From Prorocentrum cordatum (lineage: Eukaryota > Sar > Dinophyceae > Prorocentrales > Prorocentraceae), in NCBI GenBank assembly GCA_963575745.1, contig CAUYUJ010015304.1, forward strand, positions 121,907-185,906: DNA of 64,000 bases. The letters are read 5' to 3'. The position numbers were made by a program, and so were the translations under genes. The notes under the pieces are model-generated. The model was not told the DNA's origin, made no database searches, and saw only the letters and a list, made by a program, of their open reading frames with translations. Every line of letters begins with the position of its first letter. Within the stretch, counting starts at the first letter, position 1. Positions 29,866-40,029 of the stretch are shown here, in pieces.

Positions 29866-29992
29866 GGCCCCCGCCGGGCCCACAGTGCCTCATCGGAAGC
29901 AAGCGCAGGCTTCTCCCGCGGCGCGGCGGCGCCCCAGGACCCCAAACTTCCGCCGGTCGCGCCGAAACTGGCGGCTGTAGACACACACTCAC

Positions 29993-30263
<271 letters not shown>

Positions 30264-30473
30264 ACTGACCCCACGGGCCGCGCTCCGCGCGTCGAGCAAC
30301 ATCAGGGAGGTCCCGAGGAGGGTTCCAGGATCGGTGTGGTGTCGCGCTCCGCCGCGCCCGCGGGACTTGCGCTCGGCCTCGAGGAAGGGCTGCAGCATCG
30401 GTGCACCAGCCCCCCCGGCTCGGCCAGCTCGGCACGCCTGCACCGAACCCAGGCCTTGGCGGCGCGCACGCGG

Positions 30474-30612
30474 GGGTGGGGGGAGGGGCGAGGGCTTCTT
30501 AGAAGCACCCCTGCTTCTCAGAAGACGCGGGCCTTGTGTATAGATGCAAGGCCGGCGCCTTCTGAGAAGCAGCCTCCTCCTAAGAAGCCCTCCCCCCTCC
30601 CTCCACCCCCTT
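30474..30612. repeat. CTTCTTAGAAG foldback repeat, copy A
   Basis: Palindromic: GAGGGCTTCTTAGAAGC and GCTTCTCAGAAGACGCGGGC face GCCGGCGCCTTCTGAGAAGC and CTTCTTAGGAGG across a short ATAGATG loop, with polypurine and polypyrimidine outer ends. Copy B at 39487-39622 has the same order, including GCGGGCCTT and AAGGCC beside the loop; similarity appears to continue about 120 bp to the right in both. Confidence 0.7.
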
Positions 30613-31340
30613 GCGCGCACCGAGCCCAGGCCAGGAGCTGGCGGGGCCGGGAGGCCGGTGCAGGCGCCCGCGTGCGCCCGGTGGCCCAAGAGGTGCTGCA
30701 GCGACGGACGGCCCCGAGGCCCAGAGGCCCGACAGACCCCCGTCGGGGAGACGCTTCCTTTGCGCGGCGCCAGCCTTCAACGCGCAGTTTTTGCGGCGCC
30801 GACCGTGTGGGCAGGGTGTCCCGCTGCAGGGGTCGTTCGGCCGTCCGCGCCAGGGCGCCCAACTCCGCAAAAGAAAGTGCGCTGGCACACAAACACCTTC
30901 ATTTTTTGGTCACCCCTGAGGGGGGGGCTCCAGCCCTCCTCGCATGGGGGATCCAAAAACCGTGCGGTGGCAGAGCGTGCGGTGACCTCGGAACCCCCCG
31001 GACACCGCCCGGTGCGTCACCGCACGGCCTCGGGAGCCCGGAGGCCCCTGTCGCCCAAGGCATCCTCGGAGAGGGGCTCGAGTCCCAAAACCGTGCGGTG
31101 ACCCCGAATCCCCACCGAGTCTCCACACGGCGTGGTCACCACACCGTCTAGGGGCCTCAGATCGAAATCAGACGCAGGTTAATGTATCCGACCCCCTCAC
31201 CCCCGAGGTTCGGTGTCGATCGACGCGGCCCGCGGGGTCCGACCAACAAGCTGCAGTCGCCTCGCCATGTCGGCGCGAACATTGAGATTGGGGGTCCAGG
31301 GGCGCCGACACGTCGCGGGAAAAATTACTCCACATTGAAT
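30613..31340. other. No recognisable gene; CCGTGCGGTGACC repeats
   Basis: Between 30955 and 31135 the motif CCGTGCGGTG(A)CC occurs in direct copies (30959, 30977, 31091) and inverted (GTCACCGCACGG near 31016, GGTCACCACACC near 31134). No gene seen. Confidence 0.5.
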
Positions 31341-31367
31341 GGCTTGAAAATCAGTGATATGGATATA

Positions 31368-31620
31368 TTGAGATCGATTGTGAGATCGATAGTGAAATCG
31401 ATGGTGGAATCGATAGTGAGGGCGATCGTAAGGTCGATCGTGAGACCGATCGTGAAGTCGATTAAATGAAACCGATTGTGAGATCGATCGTGAGATCGCT
31501 CGTGCGATCTGTAGTGATATCGATTGTGAGATCGATAATGGAATCGATTGTGATATCGATAACGAGATCGATAGAAAGGTGGGTAATGAGATCGATGGTG
31601 AGACCGATCGTTAATAAAAT
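31368..31620 (+). repeat. Minisatellite, 12-bp unit GATCGATNGTGA
   Basis: About 20 imperfect dodecamers. Because 12 is a multiple of 3, one frame stays open (SIVRSIV repeats), an artefact. Confidence 0.9.
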
Positions 31621-31725
31621 CGACCATGAACACAGGAACCTGGGAACCCCGCCGCTCACCGAGATCGGCCCAGAACCCCGAACTGGGAACCCAGGAACCC
31701 GGAATCGGGAAACCAGCCGCTTCCC

Positions 31726-31990
31726 CAGAACCGTTTCCCCGGAGGGCCGTTTCCCCGGAGCCGTTTCGCCAGAGACCTCTTCCCCGGAGGACCGATTCCC
31801 CGGAACCGTTTCCCCAGAACCGTTTCCCTGGAACCGTTTCTCTGGAACCGCTTCCCCGAATCAGCTTCCGCATAGCCGTTTCCCCGGAACCGCTTCCCCG
31901 GATCCGTTTCCCCGGACCCTCTTCCCTGGAAGCGTTTCCTATGCGCACCCTCCTCCCCAGAATCGTTTTCCCAGAGACCGCGTCCCCAGT
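31726..31990 (+). repeat. Minisatellite, ~15-bp unit GGAACCGTTTCCCC
   Basis: About 17 imperfect units; both ends of each unit are complementary (GGAAC / GTTTCC), so each can form a small hairpin. Confidence 0.85.
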
Positions 31991-32007
31991 ACCACTTCTC
32001 GAGAAAG

Positions 32008-32180
32008 ATAAGGGAGGAATGAGGGAGGGATGAGAGATGAGGGAAGGAGGAATGAGGGAGGGAAGGAGGAAGGGAGGGATGAGGGATGAGGAATAGGTGA
32101 AGTATGAGGGAAGGAGGACGACGGAGGGAGGGCGGAAGGATGAGGGATGTGGGATGAAAAGGAGTGGGGGGCACGAGGGA
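32008..32180 (+). repeat. GATGAGGGAGG-type repeat
   Basis: Irregular GGGATGAGGGA units. Confidence 0.8.
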
Positions 32181-32192
32181 TGAGGGAAGACG

Positions 32193-32490
32193 GAGGGGGG
32201 AGGAGGAGGAGGAGGAGGAGGAGGAGGAGGAGGAGGAGGAGGAGGAGGAGGAGGAGGAGAAGGAGGAGGGGGAGGAGGAGGAGGAGGAGGAGGAGGAGGA
32301 GGAGGAGGAGGAGGAGGAGGAGGAGGAGGAGGAGGAGGAGGAGGAGGGGAGGGAGGAGGCGGAGGAGGAGGAGGAGGAGGAGGAGGAGGAGGAGGAGGAG
32401 GAGGAGGAGGAGGAGGAGGAGGAGGAGGAGGGGGGGGCGGGAGGAGGAGGAGGGGGAGGAGAAGGAGGAGGAGGAGGAGGAGAAGGAGAC
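32193..32490 (+). repeat. GGA microsatellite (~300 bp)
   Basis: One of the longest near-pure GGA tracts of the window. Confidence 0.95.
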
Positions 32491-32689
32491 CAGCAAAACC
32501 ACCCTGTACTTTCGACAAGCCGTGCAAATGCTACCGAGCACACGGGATGTCTCGGGGAAACAAGCCAAACCAAACCGGATCACTTCAAGTGCGGACATCT
32601 CTGAGCCCAGAGGTGGAGGGATGAGGGCAGAAAGTATGAGGAATGAGAAGAAACAGCTTAGATGACTGATGGGAGAAGGAAGGAGTGAT

Positions 32690-33130
32690 AAGGGACCGGT
32701 CGACGGGAGAGCTCGGGTCGGTCGGGCGGGACCCTTTCGGGCGGGTCGGTTCGGGCGGGCGGGACATAGACAAATTGCGCATCATCGGGATGGGACGCGA
32801 GTACCCAAACGGGAGGGTCGGGTCGGGCGGGCGGGACATGAATGCATGGCGCATCATCGAGGCGGGAGGCGAGTCTCCTAACGGGCGGGTCGGGTCGGGC
32901 AGGCGGGCGGACCCTAACGGGGTATCCTAACGGGCGGGTCGGGCGGGCGGGCGGACCCTAACGGGCGGGTCGGGTCGGGTCGGGCGAGCGGACCCTATTG
33001 GGCGGGTCGGGTCGGGCCGGGCGGGCGGGACATTAAAGTATGATTCATCATCGCGTTGGCACGCGAGTGCCCTAACGGGCGAAAGGGGCCGGGCGGACCC
33101 TAACGGGCGGGTCGGGTCGGGCCCCTGGGT
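32690..33130 (+). repeat. GGGCGGGTCGGGTC minisatellite
   Basis: Higher-order array: GCGGGTCGGGTCGGGCGGGC and GACCCTAACGGGCGGG units, with three longer interspersed units carrying GCGCATCATCG...GGCACGCGAGT...CCTAACGGG (about 32775, 32850 and 33040). Confidence 0.85.
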
Positions 33131-33920
33131 GCGACCTGCTGCTCTCCGTCACGAGAAAAGCCCCACCCCTCGTTGAAGATCGACAGACGATGAGCTTGCG
33201 AAGGGGCAAGAGACTTCTCCGCCCCACCGGCACCCCACCACGACGCGTCAACGCAAGAGACGACAGGCGACAGCTGGCGCCCGGCATCGCGGGAGCACGG
33301 GGCCAGCAGAGCGCGGAACCAGCGAAGCCCCATTCTCGCCGCCAGGGGTAGCCGCGGCCTCTCGCAAGCGCCCTCGCCCATAAACCCGCGCACGGCACTC
33401 AGGCAGCTCAGCGGCTCGCGGCGGATCAACGCCCTCGCTGCGAAGCGCGAGACCACCACCATCACGGTGGGACCGCTGCACCTGACCGACCGATGCCCAG
33501 GCGTAGCCGCCACCGCAGCCGCACACTGAGGCCGACCACGGGCCTGTCCAGGCCGAAGTGCCAGCCCAGCGCCTCGCCGCCCAGCGAAGCCTCCACGGGG
33601 TGCGCGGGGAAGGGCGAGGACGTCATCTCATCCTTCACGCGGGCGGCGGCGCCCCTGACCTCCTCGAGGCGGTGGGACAGCGCGATGAGTTTGCCAACGC
33701 GCACCGCGCGCGCCATCCCATCTGCGAGGACGGGGGCCGGGCGCCGATGCACTAGGCGCCGGCAGGTCTGGCCAGGGAGAGCCCCGGCAGTCGCCGCCTC
33801 GTTCAGGGCATGGCAGATCCACAAGCTGATGCCCCACCCCATGGGCGGGCACCGAATGCACGGCACGACCCAGGACGACGGCTCAACGAACGCCCCGCCA
33901 GCGAGGCGAGACAAACCCAC
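33100..33920 (-). pseudogene. Retroelement: end of RT and start of RNase H
   Basis: PCIRCPPMGWGISLWICHAL (near 33830-33890) corresponds to the PMGWxxS segment after the RT catalytic centre, and PVVSCVDASWWGAGGAEKSL (near 33190-33260) to the DAS motif opening a Ty3/DIRS-type RNase H. The YxDD box expected between them lies around 33740, where only VHRRPAPVLADGM or frameshifted alternatives can be read. Confidence 0.5.
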
Positions 33921-33962
33921 GACTCTAACGCGTGCACGCGACAGACCGAAGCAGCGCCGAAG

Positions 33963-34526
33963 TCACGGCGTCACCTCTACCTGGCACAAGGCGTCGGAAA
34001 TGCCAACGCCGCCGACGCCGATGGGCTCGTCGCCGCCAACGGAGATGCGCGAGAAGGCCGCGCCCGTCGCCAGCTCCACCGAGTCGGCGGCGCCGAAGCG
34101 GAGCGAAGCGCGGCGGCCATCGAGGATCATGCGAAGCATCCCGCTCTTCTTGCGCACGAAGAACAGGCCAACGGAACACTCTGCCAAGCTGCGAAAATCC
34201 ACGAGCCCAGCTGCTCGAAGCCTCCGCACCACCTTGGTGTAGAGGCGCGGATTGCGGAGGGCAGGATCAGCGTACGGTCGCCCGGCCTTGCCTCCTTGAT
34301 GCGACCTATCCCCAGCTGTCGGGGTATCATGAGCGATGCTCCGTCCTGCCATCTCGTCGATGTGCTCCAGTGGCGTCGGGCGGCTGCCCGCGGGAGGCAA
34401 AGAGATGGAGTCGACGCGGTCGAAGCTCACCGATGCAACCATCGTGGCGTCACCCTCGCATGACGGCGCAATCGGGAGCTCCTCAAGGGCCCCTGGACCG
34501 CCCAGATCCTCAGGACAGGGACCCAA
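33963..34526 (-). CDS. Retroelement reverse transcriptase, N-terminal half
   Basis: Open for 187 codons. Contains LYTKVVRRLRAAGLVDFRSL then VGLFFVRKKSGMLRMILDGR (the fingers block in which KK-x-G-x-LRMI-D contacts template) and SVELATGAAFSRISVGG. GGVGISDALCQVEV sits where the first catalytic Asp is expected (VDISDAF in relatives), so ISDA probably retains it. The Met at 34526 is arbitrary; the frame is part of a longer polyprotein. Confidence 0.65.
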   Translation of the reverse strand: MGPCPEDLGGPGALEELPIAPSCEGDATMVASVSFDRVDSISLPPAGSRPTPLEHIDEMAGRSIAHDTPTAGDRSHQGGKAGRPYADPALRNPRLYTKVVRRLRAAGLVDFRSLAECSVGLFFVRKKSGMLRMILDGRRASLRFGAADSVELATGAAFSRISVGGDEPIGVGGVGISDALCQVEVTP

Positions 34527-34910
34527 GCGAGGCGCGGCCTCCCGAAGCTCCGTGAGGACCCAGGCGCGGCCAGCTGAAGGCGCCGATGATCAGGCAGGCA
34601 CCTGACCGCGCACTGCCGCTGGGCAGCCCCGCAACTCGTTCGCGTGCCACTCATCTCGTTGACCACGCCGTCGATGTGGAAACGCCTAAGCGCCTCCGAC
34701 TTGACCGTGGTGGCGGAAATGAAGCGCGCGCAAGCAGAGGCCTAGCGCGGTCGAAAGGTAGAGGAAAGAGGTCGCGTTGGCGATCAAGAGCACTGGGAAG
34801 ATGAGCCTCATGTACAGGCAGAGAATCTTCAGCCGCGAAGCCCACGGCTGCCCCCTCTCTCGGCCTGGCTGACGCCTGGGCGAGGGGGACCCGAGCGCCG
34901 CTCGCGATGC

Positions 34911-35624
34911 TCATGACGACCGAACGCGACGCTCTTCAAGGGCTTGCCTGATCAGCTTCAAGATCCCTGCGTCGCGCTCAACCTGTTTGGAGACGTGTTC
35001 CGGCAGCAACGGGCATAGCATGGAACGGCCGTCGTCTTTGGCTGCACCGGTGAACACCACCGCCTCGTCCACGATGCCGAACTCTTGCAGCCCAGCTCCG
35101 CGCCCACGTCCCTTCCTGTTCTTGTCTTCGTTTTCGCCGTCCGCAGCAGCACCGCCCGAGCCCTTAGCCTCTCTAGCCTCGAACTCCATCGAGTAGGTGT
35201 ACTCGTGCAGCTGCGCCCGTCGCCTGGCCAGCTCTACCCCGACGTAGTCGGGAAGATTGAGCTGGCCCCCGCGCCCGAGGTGCTCGATTATCTGCATGAT
35301 ATTCTCGCACGGACTCATGCCGTATCCGTCCCTCGAGAAGCGGTAAAAGCTGATGAACGCAATGTAGTGCTCCACCAGGCCACCTTTCTTGAGATCGATG
35401 AAGTAACACCACAGCACCGTGCGAGGGCAGTCCAGCAGCCACCCACAGGCAAAGTTCTGCATCGGGCCAGGAACAACTTCGCGCCAGATCAGGCGCGTGC
35501 GACCGCCGCCCGCCAAAGGTGGCACCCCCAGCAGCCTGATGTCAGCTCCGCTCCCGGAGCACTGGCACACTGTCGGCGGGATGGAGATGCGTCGGACCGC
35601 CGCCCAGCCAGAGCCGACACGCAT
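34911..35624 (-). CDS. Retroelement polyprotein, conserved region upstream of RT
   Basis: 237 codons open. Contains DCPRTVLWCYFIDLKKGGLV, then GYGMSPCENIMQIIEHLGRG, then LARRRAQLHEYTYSMEFEAR, and LLPEHVSKQVERDAGILKLI near the end. I recall this block preceding the RT in dinoflagellate retroelements; its function is unknown, possibly Gag-like. A Lys/Arg/Glu-rich linker (ENEDKNRKGRGRGAG) divides it. Confidence 0.5.
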   Translation of the reverse strand: MRVGSGWAAVRRISIPPTVCQCSGSGADIRLLGVPPLAGGGRTRLIWREVVPGPMQNFACGWLLDCPRTVLWCYFIDLKKGGLVEHYIAFISFYRFSRDGYGMSPCENIMQIIEHLGRGGQLNLPDYVGVELARRRAQLHEYTYSMEFEAREAKGSGGAAADGENEDKNRKGRGRGAGLQEFGIVDEAVVFTGAAKDDGRSMLCPLLPEHVSKQVERDAGILKLIRQALEERRVRSS

Positions 35625-35667
35625 ATGAGGCCCAAAACGCCCTCAATCTCCACCGAGCCGTCGAACA

Positions 35668-36841
35668 TCAGAGTGCCTCCCCGCTTGCCAGCGTCGGTCG
35701 TCTCCGCCAGCAACCACACAGGCCCAGGAGGAGCCGCCGCCAGAGGGGCCCTCGGCCCCGCACCCGCCAGTGGCCCACCGACACGGTGGCGGCCGCAGGA
35801 GCCGCGGGGCCGCCAGCAGGCACGCCGCCAGCGGCCACGGCGGCAGCCGCCGGGGACGCGTGGCCGCCAGCGGCGGCCACCCCAGCCAAGGTGGCGGCCA
35901 GAGGCGGAGCGCCCACCGCGGGCGCCGGGGCAGCACCAGGCACGACCACGGCGGAGTCGAACTCCACACAGGCTCCGCCAGGAGGGACCCTCTGAGGGCT
36001 GCCAGCTGCCCGCGCTCGACCCAAGTATAGGGCTGTGGCAACCTGCTAAGACGCATCGCCGATCGCCTGTGCCGCACGAGCGTTCGGCCCGCGGCAAAAA
36101 CGACGCTGCTGGTTCGGATCCACTCACTCTAGAGCTCGCCTCGGCTGCAGGGACACGACCGCCCCGTTGTCGAGGCCGCCCGTCGAGCAACACTCCTCGC
36201 ACACATCATGGTCGGGCGCCGATATGAGTACACTGAGCGGGTCTCTGATCCCCGCCTGAGGGTTCGCCAACCTGCCCCAGACTCGTCGCTGATGCCACAC
36301 CCGATCGACGCGGTACAACACCCAGGCCCAGGGCAGGACGCCGGTGGGCAGGGACAGTCGGGCGGCCATAATCCTCCTCGCACCAGGCTCCACAGCGTCG
36401 CGACGAGCCCGCGTCCGCACTGGGCCGAGACCAGCAGCACGTTGCCGAGGGGGAACGGGGTCCAGTTCCAGGCCCCCTTCCTGATGGCGAGCTCCCTGGC
36501 GGTGGAGCTGGCGTGGCAGCCAGAAGCGCCTCCGGCGGCGGCGGCGGCGCAGGGGCCGCAGTCCGTGGCGATGCAGCTGGCACCACGGGGCACGTCGAAA
36601 ACTGCTCCGACGGCAGGCAGTGCACCTCCCCGCACGAGAGGTTGCCGCACGCCACCGCCGGGCAGGTGGGCTCGGGCGGGCACTCGGGTGCCCGCGGACG
36701 CAGCGACGCCCTCGATAGCCAGGCCGCCAGCAGGATGGACGCCGCGCCGAAGGTAAAGACGGTGGCTTGGGCAACCATTTGCACCGCCTGAGCAGACGCC
36801 CCAGCTTGCTGGGAAAAAAAGACTTGAGCGTGTGTGCCCAC
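35668..36841 (-). pseudogene. Retroelement N-terminal part: membrane segment, Cys-rich and Ala-rich linker
   Basis: Starts after a likely splice acceptor (CTTTTTTTCCCAG, about 36810-36824). The reading [20 protein letters not shown] then GAASILLAAWLS is a single membrane-spanning helix, followed by a Cys/Pro-rich stretch (PECPPEPTCPAVACGN). After frameshifts an Ala/Gly/Pro-rich linker follows (about 35700-36000; APPLAATLAGVAAAGGHASP). Confidence 0.4.
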
Positions 36842-37061
36842 GCCTCCCCCCTACCGAGTGTTTGTGTCTATGCGTGTACATGTGTATGTGTTTGTGTATG
36901 TGTACGTGTATGTGTATGAGTGTGTGTACGTTTATGTATATGTGCATGTGTATGTGTAAGCATCTGCGTATGGGCATGTGTATGCGTATGTGTGTGTGCA
37001 TGTGTGTGGGGGGGGGAGAGGGGGCGTGTGTGCGTGTGCGTGTGTGCGCGTGTGCGTGTGC

Positions 37062-37092
<31 letters not shown>

Positions 37093-37386
37093 CGTGTGCG
37101 CGTGTGTTCGTATGTGCGTGTGTGCGCGTATACGTGTGTGCGTGTGTGCGTGCGTGTGCGTGCCTTTTGCGTGTGCGTGTGCGCGTGCGTGCGTTTGTGC
37201 GTGCGTGCGTATGTGCGTGTGTGCTTGTGTGCTTGTGTGCGTGTGCGTGTGCGCGTGTGCGTGTGTGTGGGCGGGTGTGTGTGTGTGTGCGCGTGTGCGT
37301 GCGTGTGCGTGCGTGTGAGTGTGCATGAGTGTGTGCGTGTGTGTGTGCGCGTGTGCGTGTGTGCGTGCGTGCGTCCGGTCATAATT

Positions 37387-37434
37387 AGCACCTCCATCTG
37401 CTGTTCGCACTTGAGAGCCCTCTGCGCCACAGAC
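37387..37434 (-). CDS. Exon-like segment, copy 2 of a duplicated pair
   Basis: Minus strand: TTTTTTTCAG (acceptor) then codons for [16 protein letters not shown]. Twelve of 16 residues match the copy at 37616-37663. Bounded by GTGTGCG tract on both sides. Gene identity unknown; the coil-like heptad suggests a coiled-coil piece. Confidence 0.35.
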
Positions 37435-37615
37435 CTGAAAAAAAGTGTGCGCGTGTGGGTGTGTGCGTGTGCGCGTGTGTGCGCGTGTGCGTGCGTGCGT
37501 TCGTGTGTGCGCGTGTGCGTGCGTGCGTTCGTGTGTGCGTGCGTGCGTGTGCGCGTACGCGCGTTTGCGAGAGTGGGTGTGTGTCATTGTGCCTTCGACA
37601 ATGCTCGATCGCAAG

Positions 37616-37663
37616 TAGCACCTCCATCTGCTGCTCGAGCTTGAGGAACCTCAGTGCCGCCGA
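37616..37663 (-). CDS. Exon-like segment, copy 1 of a duplicated pair
   Basis: Minus strand: [16 protein letters not shown], preceded by CTTAAG. It lacks the clean poly-T acceptor of its partner, so it may no longer be spliced. Confidence 0.3.
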
Positions 37664-37879
37664 CTTAAGAAGTGCGTGTGTACGCGTGTAGGCGCGTGCA
37701 CGTGTGCGCGTGGGCGCGTGTGCGCGCGTGCGCGTGTGCGGCTGTGCGTGTGTGCGTGTGTGCGTGTGTGCGTGTGTGCGTGTGTGCGTGTGTGCGTTCG
37801 CGCGTGTGTGCGTGTGTGCGTTCGCGCGTGTGTGCGTGTGTGTGTGCGTGTGTGCGCGCGTGCGTGGGGGACGAAGCGG

Positions 37880-39140
37880 GGGGCATCATATGGTCATCGT
37901 GCTACGCATGGAACAATGAAGAAGAAGAAGCGCAGGGGCTCTTCTGGTCACGGCGAGCCTCGGCCACGAATAGGCTCCCCGACCTGAATCTGGGGAACGG
38001 CCCGAAGACGAGAGCCCCTCCCGAGCCTGCCGCGGTCCTTCTTTCAGCGTGTTGGCTGCACTAGTTTGTGGCCTACTGCAGGCCTGCCTCGCTGGCACCG
38101 CTGCACCAAAGCCTCTGCGGCCACCGATCCACAGAAGGGGGGCCCAAGACAACGGAGAACCAAGATCCGCCGCTGCACAGGGCAAAAAACAAACACGAAA
38201 CACGGTGTCAAACCCCGCCTCAACATCCTGAGATCGACTCCACCGTCCGTGCCATATCCAGCCATGGCACTGTGATCGCAAGAGAAGGCATGTAAGGGCA
38301 GATCATACATGTTGGAAAGTTTCAAAGTGCGGGCTATGACTGCCGAAGGTGCCAAGCCAATTACTGATCGAGCTCTGGAAATGCCCTGCGTGATGCTCAT
38401 GTAATGAGGCTCTCGCGACCCTCCCCTCGCCACAGAGTGGGCATCACATGGCGCTGCCCAACTTGGGTGGCGAAGGAAACGCCGCCTCACACAAGAGCGC
38501 ATAGCGACCCTACGCGGTGGCTTTCCCAGGCTACAGACGCCGCAAACCAAGCGGAACAGGGAGTATTTGCACGCGGCCTCAAGCGGGCAGCTACCGCGCT
38601 GGCATCTGTACCGTCGGCCCAGCGCACCTGTTGCCGCTCAATGGGAGGAAGGCGCGCCCCAGCCCTCCCTTCCGAGGCACCAGGCAGCTGCCATTCAGGG
38701 CATGCACCTCCGGGGGAGAGGGGCGATTGGCGGCTTAAGGGACTGAGGGGCGCATGGCATGGGCTCAGGACAGAAACGAGAGTTCCAGACTGATGGCGTC
38801 GAGGGAGGCACGCTTGCCCGCAAGTGGAAGACACCAGGATGGAATGCCGCAGAGCAAGCGGAACCAACGGATGGCGTCCTTACAGCTCCCTTCCGAGAAA
38901 ACAGCCTGCTGCCAAAGGCAGGGCCGTGGGGGACTGAAGGAACTGGAGACCACGGCGTCGAAATCCTTCCCCGTGGGGCGTTCGTGACGTGCCAGCCTTG
39001 GACCAGAAGGGCACATGTCGCGACTGGCACAGAGGTCTCGTGTGCTGATGATGCCCCAACACGCCTCAAAAGCCTTCCACAGCCGTACAGCTTCTTTCCG
39101 ATCAGAAGGCATCTCGTTCCTTCGAGTGGTGAGAAGCCCA
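37880..39140. other. No recognisable gene
   Basis: Unique sequence of moderate GC with open frames of 100-170 codons on both strands. None carries a motif I recognise. The 168-codon minus frame (38044-38550) and the 126-codon minus frame (38765-39145) are the likeliest to be real. Confidence 0.5.
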
Positions 39141-39144
39141 GACA

Positions 39145-39310
39145 CGCGATATCCGGACTATTTCCGAACCAGGCCCCCGAATGTCCTGACCCTTTCCCCG
39201 GGACCGGCTTTTCGTCCCGAGTCTTTTTTTGACGGCCCCGGGGCCAGGCGACGGTCCCCCGAGGCCGAAAACGGCTGAAAAAATCTTTCGTCCTGATTTG
39301 TTCACGACGC
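39145..39310 (-). repeat. Dispersed repeat R39
   Basis: Reverse complement reads GTTTTCGGCCTCGGGGGACC then GGTCCCGGGGAAAGGGTCAG, matching 50283-50430 and the split copy at 25045-25412. Confidence 0.65.
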
Positions 39311-39349
39311 GATCACGGGGAAGCAAAAAATGTCATAAACTTGAAAATT

Positions 39350-39450
39350 CAAAGTTCCGCGCGGATTTCTCGGATCGGCGCCGGAGGCGCCGCCTGAAGG
39401 CCCCAGCGCCGATCTGAGGAATCCGCGCGGACCTCCGAGTTCTCATGCTT
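39350..39450. repeat. Palindromic repeat with GGCGCCGGAGGCGCC core
   Basis: AAGTTCCGCGCGGATTTCTC then GGATCGGCGCC faces GGCGCC...AGCGCCGATCTGAGGAATCC then GCGCGGACCTCCGAG. The core and arm motifs match the repeat at 28909-29405. Confidence 0.7.
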
Positions 39451-39486
39451 CTGTCGTTGTGTGTTTTGACGGCGCATACAAGGAGG

Positions 39487-39622
39487 TTAGGGGAAGGGGG
39501 AAGGCTTCTCAGAAGGGGGCCGCTTCTCAGGAGGCGCGGGCCTTACATCTACAGGCAAGGCCCGCGACTCCTAAGAAGCAGGAGTGGTTCTAAGAGGCCT
39601 CCCCCCCTCCCCCTGCCCCCTC
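39487..39622. repeat. CTTCTTAGAAG foldback repeat, copy B
   Basis: AAGGCTTCTCAGAAGGGGGC and GCTTCTCAGGAGGCGCGGGC face GGCCCGCGACTCCTAAGAAG and GGTTCTAAGAGGCC. Same order as copy A at 30474-30612. Confidence 0.75.
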
Positions 39623-39639
39623 TGCGCGTGGCCGAGATA

Positions 39640-40029
39640 GATACTCTGGGAACTGCCGCGGCCGGCGAGGCAGGCGAGCCGCAATGCGGCCGCTGCCGCG
39701 CGAGGTGTGCGCCGCTGCAGCGACAGAGGAGCTGCCAAGGAGGAACGCCTCGGAGCACCAGAGCGAGAGCGAGCCCCACGTCCGCGGAGCCGCTGGCGGA
39801 GTAGGAGAGCGGCGCCAAGGGCTGGGGGCGAGTGGCCGAGTGTTCTCCCGTGCTCATGCCTGGGAGGGCACTGCCCCCCCACCCCCCCGCGCCGTCTGCA
39901 GAGCGCGCGGCGCCGCAAGACCGCCCGGAGGCCGCCCGAAGGAGGGGACAGGCCTGGCCTGGCAGCCCCCTCGCGTCGGCTGCGCGGGGCGCGGGGTCGG
40001 CGGCGGCAGCGCGCGCGGGCGGCCCCCTC
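39640..40029. other. No recognisable gene
   Basis: GC-rich sequence, partly similar to the right flank of foldback copy A (GCTGCAGCGAC near 39713 and 30697). Confidence 0.5.

Larger units (their letters stand above)
33100..36841 (-). mobile_element. RT/RNase H retroelement (Ty3/DIRS-like), decayed
   Basis: On the minus strand from 36841 the order is: membrane segment plus Cys-rich stretch, Ala/Gly/Pro-rich linker, a conserved domain of unknown role (34911-35624), RT (33963-34526 and on to 33600), and the start of an RNase H-like domain (about 33190-33240). Three or more frameshifts break it and the 3' end dissolves into the GGGCGGGTC array. I found no LTRs, integrase or tyrosine recombinase, so its class stays open. 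Confidence 0.6.
36850..37870 (+). repeat. GTGTGCG / GTGTAT microsatellite, probably intronic
   Basis: Alternating purine-pyrimidine GTGTGCGCG tract interrupted at 37382-37450 and 37610-37675 by the duplicated exon-like segments. On the minus strand it is CACGCG and precedes splice-acceptor-like sequences. Cys/Val-rich open frames here are artefacts. Confidence 0.85.

Noticed and set aside
36129-37614. His/Thr-rich and Cys/Val-rich frames of over 200 codons
   Set aside because: Translations of GTGTGCG/CACACGC dinucleotide-type repeats in alternative frames.
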